A DNA stretch of 63,564 bases from Amycolatopsis keratiniphila subsp. keratiniphila (GCF_001620365.2 NZ_LQMT02000019.1:372496-436059); one strand, 5' to 3'. Positions 34,163 to 42,782 are shown, numbered from the stretch's first letter. A program made the numbers and translations. Notes: a model not told the origin generated them from the sequence alone.

Positions 34163-35131
34163 TCAGGTGACGTCGTCGGTGCTGGTGCGCTTGCCGTTGG
34201 TGGCGGCCGACGGCTCCTCGTCGATCGTGCTCGGCGTGTAGTCGAACGGCGCGGCCTCGTCGTCGGCGAGCTGGTCCCAGCCCTCGGTGCCGCGTTCCTT
34301 GTCGAGCTTGCGGTCGTGGAAGCGTGCGATCTGGATGGAGAGCTCCAGGAGCACCACCAGCGCGCCCGCCAGGGCGAGCATCGAGAACGGGTCCGAACCG
34401 GGCGTCGCGAAGGCGGCGAAGACGAACACGACCATGATCAGGCCGCGGCGCCACTTCTTCAGCGTCTGGTACTTCAGGACGCCGACGCGGTTCAGCATCA
34501 CCACGAGCAGCGGGAGTTCGAAACTGACGCCGAAGATCACCAGCAGCGACAGGATGAACGAGACGTACTTGTCCGCGGTGAGCGCGGTGATGAACTGGTC
34601 GCCACCGAAGTTCATCAGCAGTTCGAGAGCGTGCGGGACGAGGAGGTACGCCAGCACGGCGCCCGCGGCGAAGAGCGCCGAAGCGAACGCGACGAAGGTG
34701 AGCGCGTACTTGCGCTCCTTCGAGTAGAGACCGGGCGCGATGAACGCCCAGATTTGATAGAGCCACACCGGCGAAAGCAGCACCGCGCCACCCGCGAGAC
34801 CGACCTTCAACTGCGTCATGAACGCTTCGAAGGGCACGGTCTGCAGAAGCTTGCAGTCGCCTTCGCTCCCGCCGAACCGACGGTCCGCGGGAATGGCGCA
34901 GTAAGGATCGACCAGCAACTTGCCCAGAGATGGGACAGGGCCCAGCGTCGTCTGGAACCAGATGAAACCGAAGATCCCGCCGACGACGAGAGCGAGCAGC
35001 GCGAAGCCCAGACGGCGGCGGAACTCGTAGATGTGCTCGATGAGCGTCATCGTGCCGTCGGGGTTGGTCCGACGGCTGCGCTTGCGCCGCTTCGAGCCGC
35101 GGCGCTCCTCACCGGAGGCGGAATCCGCCAC
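34163..35131 (-). CDS. tatC: Twin-arginine translocase subunit TatC
   Basis: 322 residues with six transmembrane helices: LGFALLALVVGGIFGFIWF; AGGAVLLSPVWLYQIWAFIAPGL; FVAFASALFAAGAVLAYLLV; YVSFILSLLVIFGVSFELPLLVV; and two near the C-terminus. The TatC signatures HIYEFRRRL at the N-terminus (signal-peptide receptor) and the conserved Glu in FGVSFELPLL are present. The acidic C-terminal tail has ~50 residues. TatC recognises RR signal peptides of folded proteins. Next upstream is tatA, as in mycobacteria. Candidate Tat substrates are not obvious in the window. Confidence 0.97.
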   Translation of the reverse strand: MADSASGEERRGSKRRKRSRRTNPDGTMTLIEHIYEFRRRLGFALLALVVGGIFGFIWFQTTLGPVPSLGKLLVDPYCAIPADRRFGGSEGDCKLLQTVPFEAFMTQLKVGLAGGAVLLSPVWLYQIWAFIAPGLYSKERKYALTFVAFASALFAAGAVLAYLLVPHALELLMNFGGDQFITALTADKYVSFILSLLVIFGVSFELPLLVVMLNRVGVLKYQTLKKWRRGLIMVVFVFAAFATPGSDPFSMLALAGALVVLLELSIQIARFHDRKLDKERGTEGWDQLADDEAAPFDYTPSTIDEEPSAATNGKRTSTDDVT

Positions 35132-35226
35132 TGGACAGTCCGTTCTCGTCAGGGTCCACCATGAGCGCGCCGGGTCTCCGGCGCGCTCATCCGCGAACAG
35201 GCTCCGCTTGGCTAACTAAAGACCGC

Positions 35227-35559
35227 TCAGCTGGCGTTCTTCTGCGCCTGCTCGGCCGGAGCGGGCGTGGCGGCCTGCTGCTTCTTGAGCTCGTCGAGCT
35301 GACGCTGGAGGTCGGCGACCTGCTTGTCCTGCGCGCTCGCGGCGGGCGCGGGCGTGGTGGCCTGCGGCAGCTGCTTGGTCTCGACCTCTTCGGTCTCGGC
35401 GGCCTTGTCCTTGTCCCCGGCCATGTCCTTGGTCTCGGCCTTGAAGATCTTCATGGACTTGCCGATGGACCGCGCGGCGTCCGGAAGCCTCTTGGCGCCG
35501 AACAGCAGAACAACGACGAGCACCAGGATGATGATGTGCCACGGCTGCAGCGCGTTCAT
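35227..35559 (-). CDS. tatA: Twin-arginine translocase subunit TatA
   Basis: 110 residues. An N-terminal transmembrane helix (HIIILVLVVVLLFGAKRLPDAARSIGKSMKIF) contains the FG hinge and amphipathic helix of TatA/E, followed by a charged, Ala/Pro/Gln-rich cytosolic tail with a coiled-coil stretch (DKQVADLQRQLDELKKQQ). It forms the protein-conducting oligomer with TatC. It lies 95 bp upstream of tatC and in the same direction as pafBC. Confidence 0.97.
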   Translation of the reverse strand: MNALQPWHIIILVLVVVLLFGAKRLPDAARSIGKSMKIFKAETKDMAGDKDKAAETEEVETKQLPQATTPAPAASAQDKQVADLQRQLDELKKQQAATPAPAEQAQKNAS

Positions 35560-35597
35560 CGTTTGCGGCCTCCTTCTCGAGTCTGTCGTAGGTGATG

Positions 35598-35807
35598 TTA
35601 CCGGTCTTCGAGCCCACGTCGTTGCGCGATCGCCACGCGTAGCGCGGCCGACCTGGCACGAAGGAGCCCTGTCCGTTTTCGGGTGTTCGTAGCCACCATG
35701 CTCATCGTATGGGTGAGCACGCGCAAGACTCTGCGTAATTTGATTAGCAGAACAAAGAGCAGGATCAGCCCGGCGATGGCGAGCGCGATGCTCGGCAGGT
35801 ACGACAC
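35598..35807 (-). CDS. Small single-helix membrane protein between pafC and tatA
   Basis: 69 residues. Helix near 6-26 (SIALAIAGLILLFVLLIKLRR), then a very basic cytosolic tail (RTGLLRARSAALRVAIAQRRG). It fits tightly between the pafC stop (9 bp) and tatA (38 bp), same strand, so it belongs to the transcription unit. No recognisable domain; it could be a small accessory of the translocase or a membrane-associated regulator, but nothing shows this. Confidence 0.6.
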   Translation of the reverse strand: MSYLPSIALAIAGLILLFVLLIKLRRVLRVLTHTMSMVATNTRKRTGLLRARSAALRVAIAQRRGLEDR

Positions 35808-35816
35808 GGCGTCACC

Positions 35817-36794
35817 CTACTGCTCGTAGGTTGACGTTAGGTGACGAGCCCGGGCCAGTGCGTCGGCCGCTCGTCGACGAACTGCCTCTCCGAGCGCGGC
35901 CGGGCTCTCGACCTGCGCGTCTCCGCCGAGGCCGAGGATCAGCCGGACCATCCAGGACTCGTCGGCGTAACGCATCCGGATGCGCAGCCGCCCGCCGTCG
36001 AGCTCGTCGAGCTCTTCGCACGGGTAGTACTCGGCTACCCAGCGTGTGTCGGGATCGAGGACGAGGACGGCTTCCTGCTGGTCGGGACGCGGCCGGAAAA
36101 CACCATCGGAAATGTCAGTGGGCTGGGCGTGCGCCGGCGGGACGGCGGGTTCGTCGAGCACGGTGAGCTCGTCGATGCGGTCGAGCCGGAACAGCCGGAC
36201 ACCCTCCGCGCGGCGGCACCACGCTTCGAGGTAGCCGACCGCCTGGACGATGAGCAGCCGCATGGGATCGACGGTGCGTTCGGTGATCTCGTCCTTCGAC
36301 GCGGTGTAGTACCGGATCCGCAAAGCGCGCTTCGCGGTGAGAGCGGACCGGACGGCTTCGCGCGTTCCCGCGGTCTTCCTGCCCTCGCGTACTCCCCCGC
36401 CGACGACGATCCCCGACGGCTGTGCCTGCCCCGCGGCGACCTCGATCTTCGCGATGGCGCGGCGGACCGCGTCGGCGTCGACCACACCGGGTGTCTCGGC
36501 CAGGGCTCGCAGCGCGACGAGCATGGCCGTCGCCTCGCCGCCGGTGAGCCGCAGCGGACGGTTCATCCCGGCGTCGTGCGTGACGACGATCGTGTCGCCC
36601 TCGAAGGAGAGGTCGATCAGGTCGCCGGGCCCGTAGCCGGGCAGCCCGCACATCCACAGCAGCTCTAGGTCCTTGCGGAGCTGCTTGGGCGTGACGTCGA
36701 AGTCGTGGGCGGCGTCGTCGATCTTGATGCCGGGCCGGGCGAGGAGATAAGGCACGAGCGCGAGCAGGCGCGGCATCCGTCCGGTGGTGCTCAT
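35817..36794 (-). CDS. pafC: DNA-damage transcription activator subunit PafC (WYL)
   Basis: 325 residues from ATG 36794. An N-terminal winged helix (RLLALVPYLLARPGIKIDDAAHDFDVTPKQLRKDLELLWMCGL) is followed by a WYL domain (LRIRYYTASKDEITERTVDPMRLLIVQAVGYLEAWCRRAEGVRLFRLDRI) and a WCX C-terminal domain. With PafB it forms the heterodimer that, with RNA polymerase, activates LexA/RecA-independent DNA-damage genes in mycobacteria (established for PafBC). The start overlaps the pafB stop by 4 bp (ATGA). Possible targets with matching promoters lie in this same window upstream of arc and the RecB-like gene. Confidence 0.95.
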   Translation of the reverse strand: MSTTGRMPRLLALVPYLLARPGIKIDDAAHDFDVTPKQLRKDLELLWMCGLPGYGPGDLIDLSFEGDTIVVTHDAGMNRPLRLTGGEATAMLVALRALAETPGVVDADAVRRAIAKIEVAAGQAQPSGIVVGGGVREGRKTAGTREAVRSALTAKRALRIRYYTASKDEITERTVDPMRLLIVQAVGYLEAWCRRAEGVRLFRLDRIDELTVLDEPAVPPAHAQPTDISDGVFRPRPDQQEAVLVLDPDTRWVAEYYPCEELDELDGGRLRIRMRYADESWMVRLILGLGGDAQVESPAALGEAVRRRAADALARARHLTSTYEQ

Positions 36795-37771
36795 CGGGCA
36801 CCACCCGCGTGCGCGATGGCTTCGAGACGGCTGAAGACCGACTTCGCGAGCACCTCGGGTTCGAGGACGAGGACGTCCGGGCCGTGGGCGGTGAGCCAGT
36901 CCGCGGCGGATTCCGGGTAGTACAGCTCGATTTCCACGAGGTCGCCTTCTTCTCCCCCGGCGTCGCTGCGGCCGACCACCCGGCCGCGGCGGCGGACCCC
37001 GGCGGCCCGGCCGTCGGCGACCCAGACACTGGCGATGGTCGGCGCGGACGGGTCCTCGCCGCTGCTGGCGGAGACCATCTTCAGCAGATTGACCCCTTCC
37101 GGGCGTTCGACGACGCCGGTTTCCCCGAAGGCGTCGACCTTCCCGGTCACGCGCGAGAGGCGGAAGCAACGGGACGCGCCACGGTCCCTGTCATGCCCGA
37201 CGACGTACCAGCGGCCCTTCCACGACACCACGCCCCACGGTTCGAGGGTGCGGATCTTGCGCTCGGCCGAACCACTGCGGCGGTACTCGAAACGCACCGC
37301 CTGTCCGGCTTGGACGGCGGCCAGCAGCGGGCCGAACGCCGGCTCGGCCCGGACACGGGGTTCGACGACGGTCGGAGCGTGGTCGTCGACCTCGACGCCG
37401 GCCGCGCGAAGTTTCACCAGCGCGCCTTGGGCCTCACCGGTCAGTTCCGGGGAATCCCAGAGCCGGACGGCGAGTCCGACCGCGGTCGCTTCGTCGGGCG
37501 CGAGGTCGATCTCGCCGAGTTCGTAGTCGCGGCGCGCGATGCGGTAGCCGTCGATCGCGTCGAACGCCGAGTTGCGGCCGGTCTCCAGCGGGATGCCGAG
37601 CTCGCGCAGTTCGGTCTTGTCGCGCTCGAACATGCGGAAGTACGCCTCGTCGCTGGCCGCGTCGGCGTACCCGGGCACGATGCCCCGGATCCGCTCGGCG
37701 GTGAGGTACTGCCGGGTGGACAGGAGGGCCAGAACCAGGTTGACCAGACGTTCGGCGCGTGCGGTGGACAC
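36791..37771 (-). CDS. pafB: DNA-damage transcription activator subunit PafB (WYL)
   Basis: 326 residues. The N-terminal winged helix (ERLVNLVLALLSTRQYLTAERIR...FERDKTELRELGIPLE) contacts the promoter; the WYL domain (VRFEYRRSGSAERKIRTLEPWGVVSWKGRWYVVGHDRDRGASRCFRLSRVTG) has the WYVVGHD core; the WCX domain completes the C-terminus. First gene of the pafB-pafC-small membrane protein-tatA-tatC run. In mycobacteria pafA precedes pafB directly; here seven genes lie between pafA and pafB. Confidence 0.95.
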   Translation of the reverse strand: MSTARAERLVNLVLALLSTRQYLTAERIRGIVPGYADAASDEAYFRMFERDKTELRELGIPLETGRNSAFDAIDGYRIARRDYELGEIDLAPDEATAVGLAVRLWDSPELTGEAQGALVKLRAAGVEVDDHAPTVVEPRVRAEPAFGPLLAAVQAGQAVRFEYRRSGSAERKIRTLEPWGVVSWKGRWYVVGHDRDRGASRCFRLSRVTGKVDAFGETGVVERPEGVNLLKMVSASSGEDPSAPTIASVWVADGRAAGVRRRGRVVGRSDAGGEEGDLVEIELYYPESAADWLTAHGPDVLVLEPEVLAKSVFSRLEAIAHAGGAR

Positions 37772-37780
37772 CCGGCTACC

Positions 37781-38212
37781 CTAGCCCGCGCCGTCCGACC
37801 CGATGGTGACAGCCGCCGATCGCGCGTCGTAACGATCCCTGGCGGTCTCCACCTCGTCGAACCGGGTCTCCGCCCAGTCCTTGATCCCGGCCAGCAGCTG
37901 CCGCAGACTCCGGCCGAGCTCGGTCAGTTCGTAGTCCACGCGCACCGGCACGCACGGGGTGACGGTGCGGGTCAGCAGGCCGTCCCGCTCCAGGGTCCGC
38001 AGGGTCTGCGTGAGCATCTTCTGGCTGACACCGGCGATCCGGCGCGAGAGATCGCTGTAGCGCTGTGGCCCGTCGCCGAGCGCGACAAGGACGAGACTGA
38101 CCCATTTGCCCGAGACCTCGTCGAGCAGCTTCCGGGCGGGGCAGGCCGCGAGATAGGCGTCGTAAGCCCGTTTCTCCTCGTCCCGCCGTTCCTGTGCCGT
38201 GCGCGTGACCAC
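37781..38212 (-). CDS. HxlR-family regulator, divergent from a quinone reductase
   Basis: About 143 residues from GTG 38212. It has the HxlR winged helix (CPARKLLDEVSGKWVSLVLVALGDGPQRYSDLSRRIAGVSQKMLTQTLRTLERDGLL), in which the first Cys is often the redox-sensing residue of QorR/HypR-type proteins. The adjacent divergent quinone oxidoreductase gene is the classical target of such Cys-based sensors, with quinones or diamide as inducer (family knowledge). The reading frame extends further upstream to 38389 over the intergenic region, which is rejected. Confidence 0.9.
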   Translation of the reverse strand: MVTRTAQERRDEEKRAYDAYLAACPARKLLDEVSGKWVSLVLVALGDGPQRYSDLSRRIAGVSQKMLTQTLRTLERDGLLTRTVTPCVPVRVDYELTELGRSLRQLLAGIKDWAETRFDEVETARDRYDARSAAVTIGSDGAG

Positions 38213-38239
38213 GGTGCGCGTACCTCCGCGTGGGTTGGG

Positions 38240-38278
38240 CACCTCGAGGTGCGTACTTCCCGATGGAGAGTAACTCCC
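38240..38278. promoter_or_regulatory. Candidate HxlR operator in the divergent promoter
   Basis: GCGTACTTCCCGATGG then AGAGTAACTCCCC: imperfect inverted GTAC-TTCCC / GGAGA-GTAAC halves around CGAT, in the ~100-bp space between the HxlR and oxidoreductase starts. Confidence 0.45.
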
Positions 38279-38316
38279 CATACGTTCGCAGGGAACGATC
38301 CCCTGGAGGAGAAACG

Positions 38317-39252
38317 ATGCGTGCAGTGGTGGTCCGCCGGTTCGGCGGCCCGGAAGTCCTGGAGTTCGCCGAAGTCCCGGTGCCGTCACCGGGTCCCGGT
38401 CAAGTGCGGGTGAAGGTGGCCGCGGCCGGGGTCAACCCGGTCGACGCCGGGACCCGATCGGGGTTCCTGACCGAGGCGGGGATCGTCCCGCCGCGTGAGG
38501 TGCTCGGGATCGGCTGGGACGTGGCGGGGACGGTCGACGCCGTGGGCGACGGCGTCGCCGGATTCGCCATCGGAGACAGCGTGATCGGCGTGCAGGACCG
38601 GCCGTCGGCGGCGCTCGGCACGTACGCCGAGTTCGTCGTCCTCGACGTGGACGCGCTCGCGGCCGCACCGCGGACGGCGTCTCCCGCGGAGGCCGCGACC
38701 CTGCCGCTGAACGGGCTCACCGCGGTCCAGGCGCTCGCTCTTCTCGACCTCCCGCCCGGAGCTACGGTCCTGGTGACCGGTGCGGCGGGGGCCGTCGGCG
38801 GCTACGCGGTCACCTTGGCCAAGGCACGCGGTTTCCGGGTCGTCGCGGTCGCCGGTCCTGCCGACGAGACCGTGGTCCAAGGGTTCGGCGCGGAGATTTT
38901 CGTGCCACGCGGGGATTTCCTCGCCGATCGGGTGCGGGCGGTGATCCCCGGCGGTGTCGACGCGGTCCTCGACACCGCACTGCTCGGGCTCGAAGCGCTG
39001 GACGCCGTGACGAACGGTGGCCGGTTCGTGGTGTTCGCGGCCGGAGCGGCCCCGATTCCTTTGCGCGGCATCAAGGTCGAGCACGTCTGGATCCGTGCCG
39101 ACGGCGCCGCGCTCGCCGGACTGGTGGACCTGGTCGACGACGGCACACTCGCTCTGCGGGTCGCGGACACCTTGCCGTTGACCGAGGCGGTGAAAGCCCA
39201 CGAACGCCTCGCGGCGGGCGGCCTGCGGGGACGACTCGTGCTCATAAGTTGA
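38317..39252 (+). CDS. Quinone oxidoreductase-like zinc-type alcohol dehydrogenase family protein
   Basis: About 311 residues from ATG 38317 with GGAGGA 6 nt upstream. MDR superfamily: an N-terminal GroES-like domain (VRVKVAAAGVNPVDAGTRSG, WDVAGTVDAVGDGVAGFAIGDSV) and a Rossmann domain with VLVTGAAGAVGGYAVTLAKARGF. No structural-zinc Cys cluster is present, typical of quinone reductases and NADP-dependent oxidoreductases. It should detoxify quinones or enals. Regulated by the divergent HxlR protein (inference). Confidence 0.92.
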   Translation: MRAVVVRRFGGPEVLEFAEVPVPSPGPGQVRVKVAAAGVNPVDAGTRSGFLTEAGIVPPREVLGIGWDVAGTVDAVGDGVAGFAIGDSVIGVQDRPSAALGTYAEFVVLDVDALAAAPRTASPAEAATLPLNGLTAVQALALLDLPPGATVLVTGAAGAVGGYAVTLAKARGFRVVAVAGPADETVVQGFGAEIFVPRGDFLADRVRAVIPGGVDAVLDTALLGLEALDAVTNGGRFVVFAAGAAPIPLRGIKVEHVWIRADGAALAGLVDLVDDGTLALRVADTLPLTEAVKAHERLAAGGLRGRLVLIS

Positions 39253-39277
39253 CGCTTAATTAAGCCCGTGGTTATCT
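39249..39277 (+). promoter_or_regulatory. Promoter with palindrome upstream of SRPBCC gene
   Basis: TTGACG (39249-39254), 17-bp spacer, TTATCT (39272-39277). GCTTAATTAAGC (39254-39265) is a perfect 12-bp palindrome covering the -35 edge and spacer, a probable repressor site. The ATG lies 7 nt after the -10, so a leaderless mRNA is expected. Confidence 0.6.
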
Positions 39278-39284
39278 TCACAAT

Positions 39285-39737
39285 ATGGACAACGACGAGA
39301 TCAGGCTCGAACTCCGGCGCGAGTACCCGGACGCGATCGAAGACGTGTGGTCGGCACTGACCGAATCAGACCGCACGGCCCGCTGGATCGGGACCTGGAC
39401 GGGCGAGCCCGGGGTCGGCAACACGATCATGCTGACGATGACCGCCGAGAAGGGTTCCGAACCGGGGCCTGCCGTCATCCGCGAATGCGATCCGCCGAAG
39501 CGCCTGGCCATGGATCTGCACAACACCGACGAGCCCACTTGGCGGGTGGAGCTGACCCTGACCCCGCACGGCGACAGAACGGTGCTCGACTTCGTGCACC
39601 GGATGCCCCGGCCCGATTGGGACACCTCGGACATCCTCAAGGGCTGGCATTTCTACCTCGACCGGCTGGGCGCCGCGCTCGTCGGCGAACCGGGGCCGGA
39701 GTGGGACACCTACACGCCGCCTAGTTTGGAGGCATGA
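39285..39737 (+). CDS. SRPBCC (AHSA1-like) domain protein
   Basis: 150 residues. LELRREYPDAIEDVWSALTESDRTARWIGTWTG is the START/AHSA1 opening, and the C-terminal helix is ILKGWHFYLDRLGAAL. These are ligand-cavity proteins usually found beside an ArsR regulator, acting on hydrophobic ligands; the ligand is unknown. The start overlaps nothing; the end overlaps the SDR gene by 4 bp (ATGA). Leaderless promoter with a palindrome upstream. Confidence 0.88.
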   Translation: MDNDEIRLELRREYPDAIEDVWSALTESDRTARWIGTWTGEPGVGNTIMLTMTAEKGSEPGPAVIRECDPPKRLAMDLHNTDEPTWRVELTLTPHGDRTVLDFVHRMPRPDWDTSDILKGWHFYLDRLGAALVGEPGPEWDTYTPPSLEA

Positions 39738-40432
39738 ACGATCGAGTACTGCTGATCACCGGCGCCTCCCGCGGCCTCGGCGAAGCCACCGCACGCCGGG
39801 CCGCGGCGGCCGGGTTCCGCCTCGCGTTGCTCGCCCGCGACCGCGAGGCGCTGCTCCCGCTCGTCGCGGAGTTCGGCGAGGATCGCACTCTGGCGCTCGC
39901 GGCCGACGTCACCGATTGGGCCTCGCTGTCCGCGGCGGTCGAAACGGTGAAGGACACCTTCGGCAGGCTGGACGCGGTGTTCGCCAACGCGGGACAGAGC
40001 GTCGTCGTCTCGTTCTTCGGCGACGGCGGCGCGGAGCCCGAACAGTGGCGGGACATGGTGCTGACGAACGTCTACGGCACCGCCCTCACCGCGCGGGCGA
40101 CCCTGCCGTCGCTCGCGGAATCGAAGGGGCACCTCGTGCTCACCGGTTCGGTCGCCGGGCGCTACCACCGCCCGGGGAACCTCTACTCGGCGACGAAATG
40201 GGCGGTGACCGGGCTCGCCGGCTCCATCCGCGAGGAGGCCGTCGGCACCGGCGTCCGGGTCACGGTCGTGCAGCCGGGCCTGGTCGACACCTCGATGATC
40301 CCCGAGGACTCGAAGTCCAAGCCGAAACTGGAACCCGACGACGTCGCGAGGGCGGTGCTCTACGCGCTGGAGCAGCCGCCCTCGGTCGACGTCAACGAGA
40401 TCGTGGTCCGCCCGACGGGCCAGGTCCGCTAG
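39734..40432 (+). CDS. Short-chain dehydrogenase/reductase
   Basis: 232 residues. TGASRGLGEATARR (cofactor loop), LAADVTDW, FANAGQSVVVSF (NAG motif), LTGSVAGRYHRPGNLYSATKWAV (catalytic Ser and YxxxK intact) and QPGLVDTSM. A complete, probably active NADP(H)-dependent SDR, unlike the SDR remnant at 16828. Coupled to the SRPBCC gene (ATGA). Its TAG stop lies in CTAG (40429-40432), which also forms the stop of the convergent LLM gene. Confidence 0.92.
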   Translation: MNDRVLLITGASRGLGEATARRAAAAGFRLALLARDREALLPLVAEFGEDRTLALAADVTDWASLSAAVETVKDTFGRLDAVFANAGQSVVVSFFGDGGAEPEQWRDMVLTNVYGTALTARATLPSLAESKGHLVLTGSVAGRYHRPGNLYSATKWAVTGLAGSIREEAVGTGVRVTVVQPGLVDTSMIPEDSKSKPKLEPDDVARAVLYALEQPPSVDVNEIVVRPTGQVR

Positions 40433-41292
40433 CGCGGCAGCAGGGCTTCGGCCAGCCGCCGCCAGTGCGGCATGGCCGACTCGCCTGGCTCGACACCGAT
40501 CACCTGGATGCCCACATGGTCGGCGCCGGCGTCGAGATGACCGTGCAGTTTCGCGACGATGGTGTCGGGGTCGCCCCAGAACACGAGATCGTCGACGAGC
40601 CGGTCGCTGCCGCGGCCGCCGTCGATGTCGGCTTCGGTGTAGCCGAGACGGCGGTACTTGGCGACGTTGTACTCCGACGTCAGGTACACGTGCAGGTGTT
40701 CGCGGGCGATCTCGCGCGCCTTGCCCGGGTCGGTTTCGAACAGCACGGCGTGCTCGACGCCGAGGAAGGCCTTCTCCCCCAGCACTTCCCTCGCCTGGGC
40801 GGTGTGCGGCACCGTCACGTGATAGGTGTGCGCACCCTTGGACCGGTCGCGGGCCAGGCCGAGCATCTTCGGCCCGTACGCCGCGAGCAGCCGCTGGATC
40901 GGCGCGGCGGGCAACGGGTTCGAGTTGGTGACGGCGTCGAGTTCGTCGAGGTATTCGCTCATCGCGTCGAGCGGCTTGACTCCGGGCTGCGCTCCGCCGA
41001 AACCGAGCCCCAGGACGTGCCTGCCCGGATACGCGTCGGCAAGCAGGAGCGCCGCGCCATGGGTCCAGCGCGCACCACGGGAACCGATGCGTGCGATCCC
41101 GTTGACCACGGCCATGCGCTCGGTCGACGCGAGCAGGAATCCGGCGTGGGTCAGCGCTTCGCGCCCGTCCCGTTCCGGGATCCAGATCGCGGGCCAGCCG
41201 AGTTCTTCCAGTTCCCGCACGGAATCCCGCAGCATGCTCGCGGGCTGATCCTCGAAGTCGAACGTCCAGATCCCGAAACGCCCCAGTTCCAT
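40429..41292 (-). CDS. LLM-class F420-dependent oxidoreductase
   Basis: 287 residues. FGIWTFDFEDQPASMLRDSVRELEELGWPAIWIPE is the luciferase-like N-terminus; GIARIGSRGARWTHGAALLLADAYPGRHVLGLGFGG and the late HLDAGADHVGIQVIGV segment match the family of probable F420-dependent oxidoreductases common in actinomycetes. Substrate unknown. An inverted-repeat operator lies just upstream (41317-41348), directly after the codirectional ArsR gene, so ArsR control is likely. Confidence 0.88.
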   Translation of the reverse strand: MELGRFGIWTFDFEDQPASMLRDSVRELEELGWPAIWIPERDGREALTHAGFLLASTERMAVVNGIARIGSRGARWTHGAALLLADAYPGRHVLGLGFGGAQPGVKPLDAMSEYLDELDAVTNSNPLPAAPIQRLLAAYGPKMLGLARDRSKGAHTYHVTVPHTAQAREVLGEKAFLGVEHAVLFETDPGKAREIAREHLHVYLTSEYNVAKYRRLGYTEADIDGGRGSDRLVDDLVFWGDPDTIVAKLHGHLDAGADHVGIQVIGVEPGESAMPHWRRLAEALLPR

Positions 41293-41316
41293 CTGTCTCT
41301 CCTCAGCTCGAGTCCA

Positions 41317-41348
41317 ACATATCGAAGTATCGCAGATTCTCGATATGT
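41317..41348. promoter_or_regulatory. 9-bp inverted-repeat operator upstream of LLM gene
   Basis: ACATATCGA (41317-41325) and TCGATATGT (41340-41348), perfect arms with a 14-nt spacer. It lies 25 bp before the LLM oxidoreductase start and just after the ArsR stop: probable ArsR binding site. Confidence 0.6.
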
Positions 41349-41362
41349 TATTCCGGACGAGC

Positions 41363-41704
41363 TCAGATGGAACGTCCCAGCAGGTCGACGAGCTGCGCGA
41401 TCCGCCGCTCGTCGCGACGGTAGTGCGTCCACTTCCCCACCCGCGTGGACTCGACGAGCCCGGCGCGCTGCAGCAACGCCATGTACGCGGACACCGTGGA
41501 CTGCGCGAGCCCCAGCTTGGCCTGGAGATGACTGACGCAGACGCCGACCTCGTTCTGGTCGGCGATCGCCTTCTCCGGCGGGAAATGGCGGTCCGGCTCG
41601 CGCAGCCACCCGAGCACCTGGAGCCGGATCGGGTTGGCGAGCGCCTTCAACACCTCGACCAGATGATCGGTGGTCTCCGGGACTGGTTCGGCTTGTGCGG
41701 TCAT
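41363..41704 (-). CDS. ArsR-family regulator
   Basis: 113 residues. LVEVLKALANPIRLQVLGWLREPDRHFPPEKAI opens the winged helix; the recognition helix is in QAKLGLAQSTVSAYMALLQRAGLV; the wing is WTHYRRDE. One Cys (GVCVSHL) sits in the DNA-binding helix region, but there is no clear metal-ligand pair, so a non-metal inducer is likely. Upstream of the LLM gene and separated from it by an inverted repeat. Confidence 0.9.
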   Translation of the reverse strand: MTAQAEPVPETTDHLVEVLKALANPIRLQVLGWLREPDRHFPPEKAIADQNEVGVCVSHLQAKLGLAQSTVSAYMALLQRAGLVESTRVGKWTHYRRDERRIAQLVDLLGRSI

Positions 41705-41716
41705 AGTCCTTCGAGC

Positions 41717-42760
41717 TTAGGCCGTACCGAGCCGAGCGGCCCGTCCCTTCGCCCCGCTCGCCCAGCAGGCCCCGCGAGCGCAGTCGACGGAGTCCAGTGA
41801 TCCGGTGTCGAACGACTTCCAGTGCCGCCCGCCGTCGGGGCTCACGTCGCTCCCACCCGGGCCGACGGCGAGCACCGTGTTCCCCAGCCACGCCAGACCC
41901 GAGCGATAGCCGACCGGCGCCTCGGACGGCGTCCGCCAGGTGCGGCCCTTGTCCGCGCTGAGCGCGACCGCCGGACCGGGTGCGTTCGGCGCCGCGTAAT
42001 CGCCACCGATCGCCACGCCGTGCCGCGGATCCCGGAAAGTCACCGAAAAGACGCCGGCCGAGGCGCCACTGGGCAACGGCGTGTCGGCCGCTTCCCAAGT
42101 CTTCCCGCCGTCGCCGGAGTGCAGGACCCGGGCGCGGGCACCGCCGCCGGTGGCGATCCAGGCGTCACGCGGCCCCGACGTCGTGAGGCACTGGCCGCTG
42201 GCGGCGAAACCGAACTCGCCGTCGAGCGCGGGAACCATGCCCTCGGTGGGCACGGGTGTCCATGTGCGACCGCCGTCCGAGGTGGACTGTAGCCGGAACT
42301 TGCCGTCCACCGGGTCGCTCATCGCGAGCCCGCGCCGGTGGTCGAAGAACGCGAGACAGTCGTAGAAGGCGGCGGGATCGGTGTTCTGAAAGGACAGTCG
42401 CCAGCTCTCGCCACCGTCGTCGGTGCGGTAGATCCGGGACGCGTCGCCGGGCCCGATCGACAGGGCGACCGCGTGCTCGGCGTCGAAGGCCTCGATGTCG
42501 CGGAAGTCGAGTGCCTCGGTCCCGGCCGGGGCGCTCGCCTTCCAGGTGCGGCCGCGGTCGGTGGTGCGCAGGATGGTGCCCCTGCTGCCGCTGACCCACG
42601 CCGTACGGGAATCCACCGCGGAGAGGCCGCGAAGCTGCGCGTCCGTGCCCGTCGGGGTCTCCACCCACGCGGGATCGGGACACTCCGGCGCGGCGTGCGC
42701 GACGCCGGTGAACGCCAGCGGGACGACCGCTCCCAGCACTACCAGCAACGCACGGCGCAT
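41717..42760 (-). CDS. Secreted BNR/YCF48-like beta-propeller protein
   Basis: 347 residues from ATG 42760 (GAGAGG upstream). Signal peptide LLVVLGAVVPLAFTGVAHA with an AHA cleavage site, then a propeller with Asp-box repeats of the type RTTDRGRTW, RTDDGGESW, STSDGGRTW, HSGDGGKTW, SADKGRTW and SPDGGRHW (six blades). It resembles oxidoreductase or photosystem-assembly-like YCF48 proteins; in actinobacteria the role of such exported propellers is unknown. A Cys pair (VDCARGACWASG) at the C-terminus may close the propeller. Confidence 0.85.
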   Translation of the reverse strand: MRRALLVVLGAVVPLAFTGVAHAAPECPDPAWVETPTGTDAQLRGLSAVDSRTAWVSGSRGTILRTTDRGRTWKASAPAGTEALDFRDIEAFDAEHAVALSIGPGDASRIYRTDDGGESWRLSFQNTDPAAFYDCLAFFDHRRGLAMSDPVDGKFRLQSTSDGGRTWTPVPTEGMVPALDGEFGFAASGQCLTTSGPRDAWIATGGGARARVLHSGDGGKTWEAADTPLPSGASAGVFSVTFRDPRHGVAIGGDYAAPNAPGPAVALSADKGRTWRTPSEAPVGYRSGLAWLGNTVLAVGPGGSDVSPDGGRHWKSFDTGSLDSVDCARGACWASGAKGRAARLGTA

Positions 42761-42782
42761 CGGCGCACCTCTCCCTCGAAGA

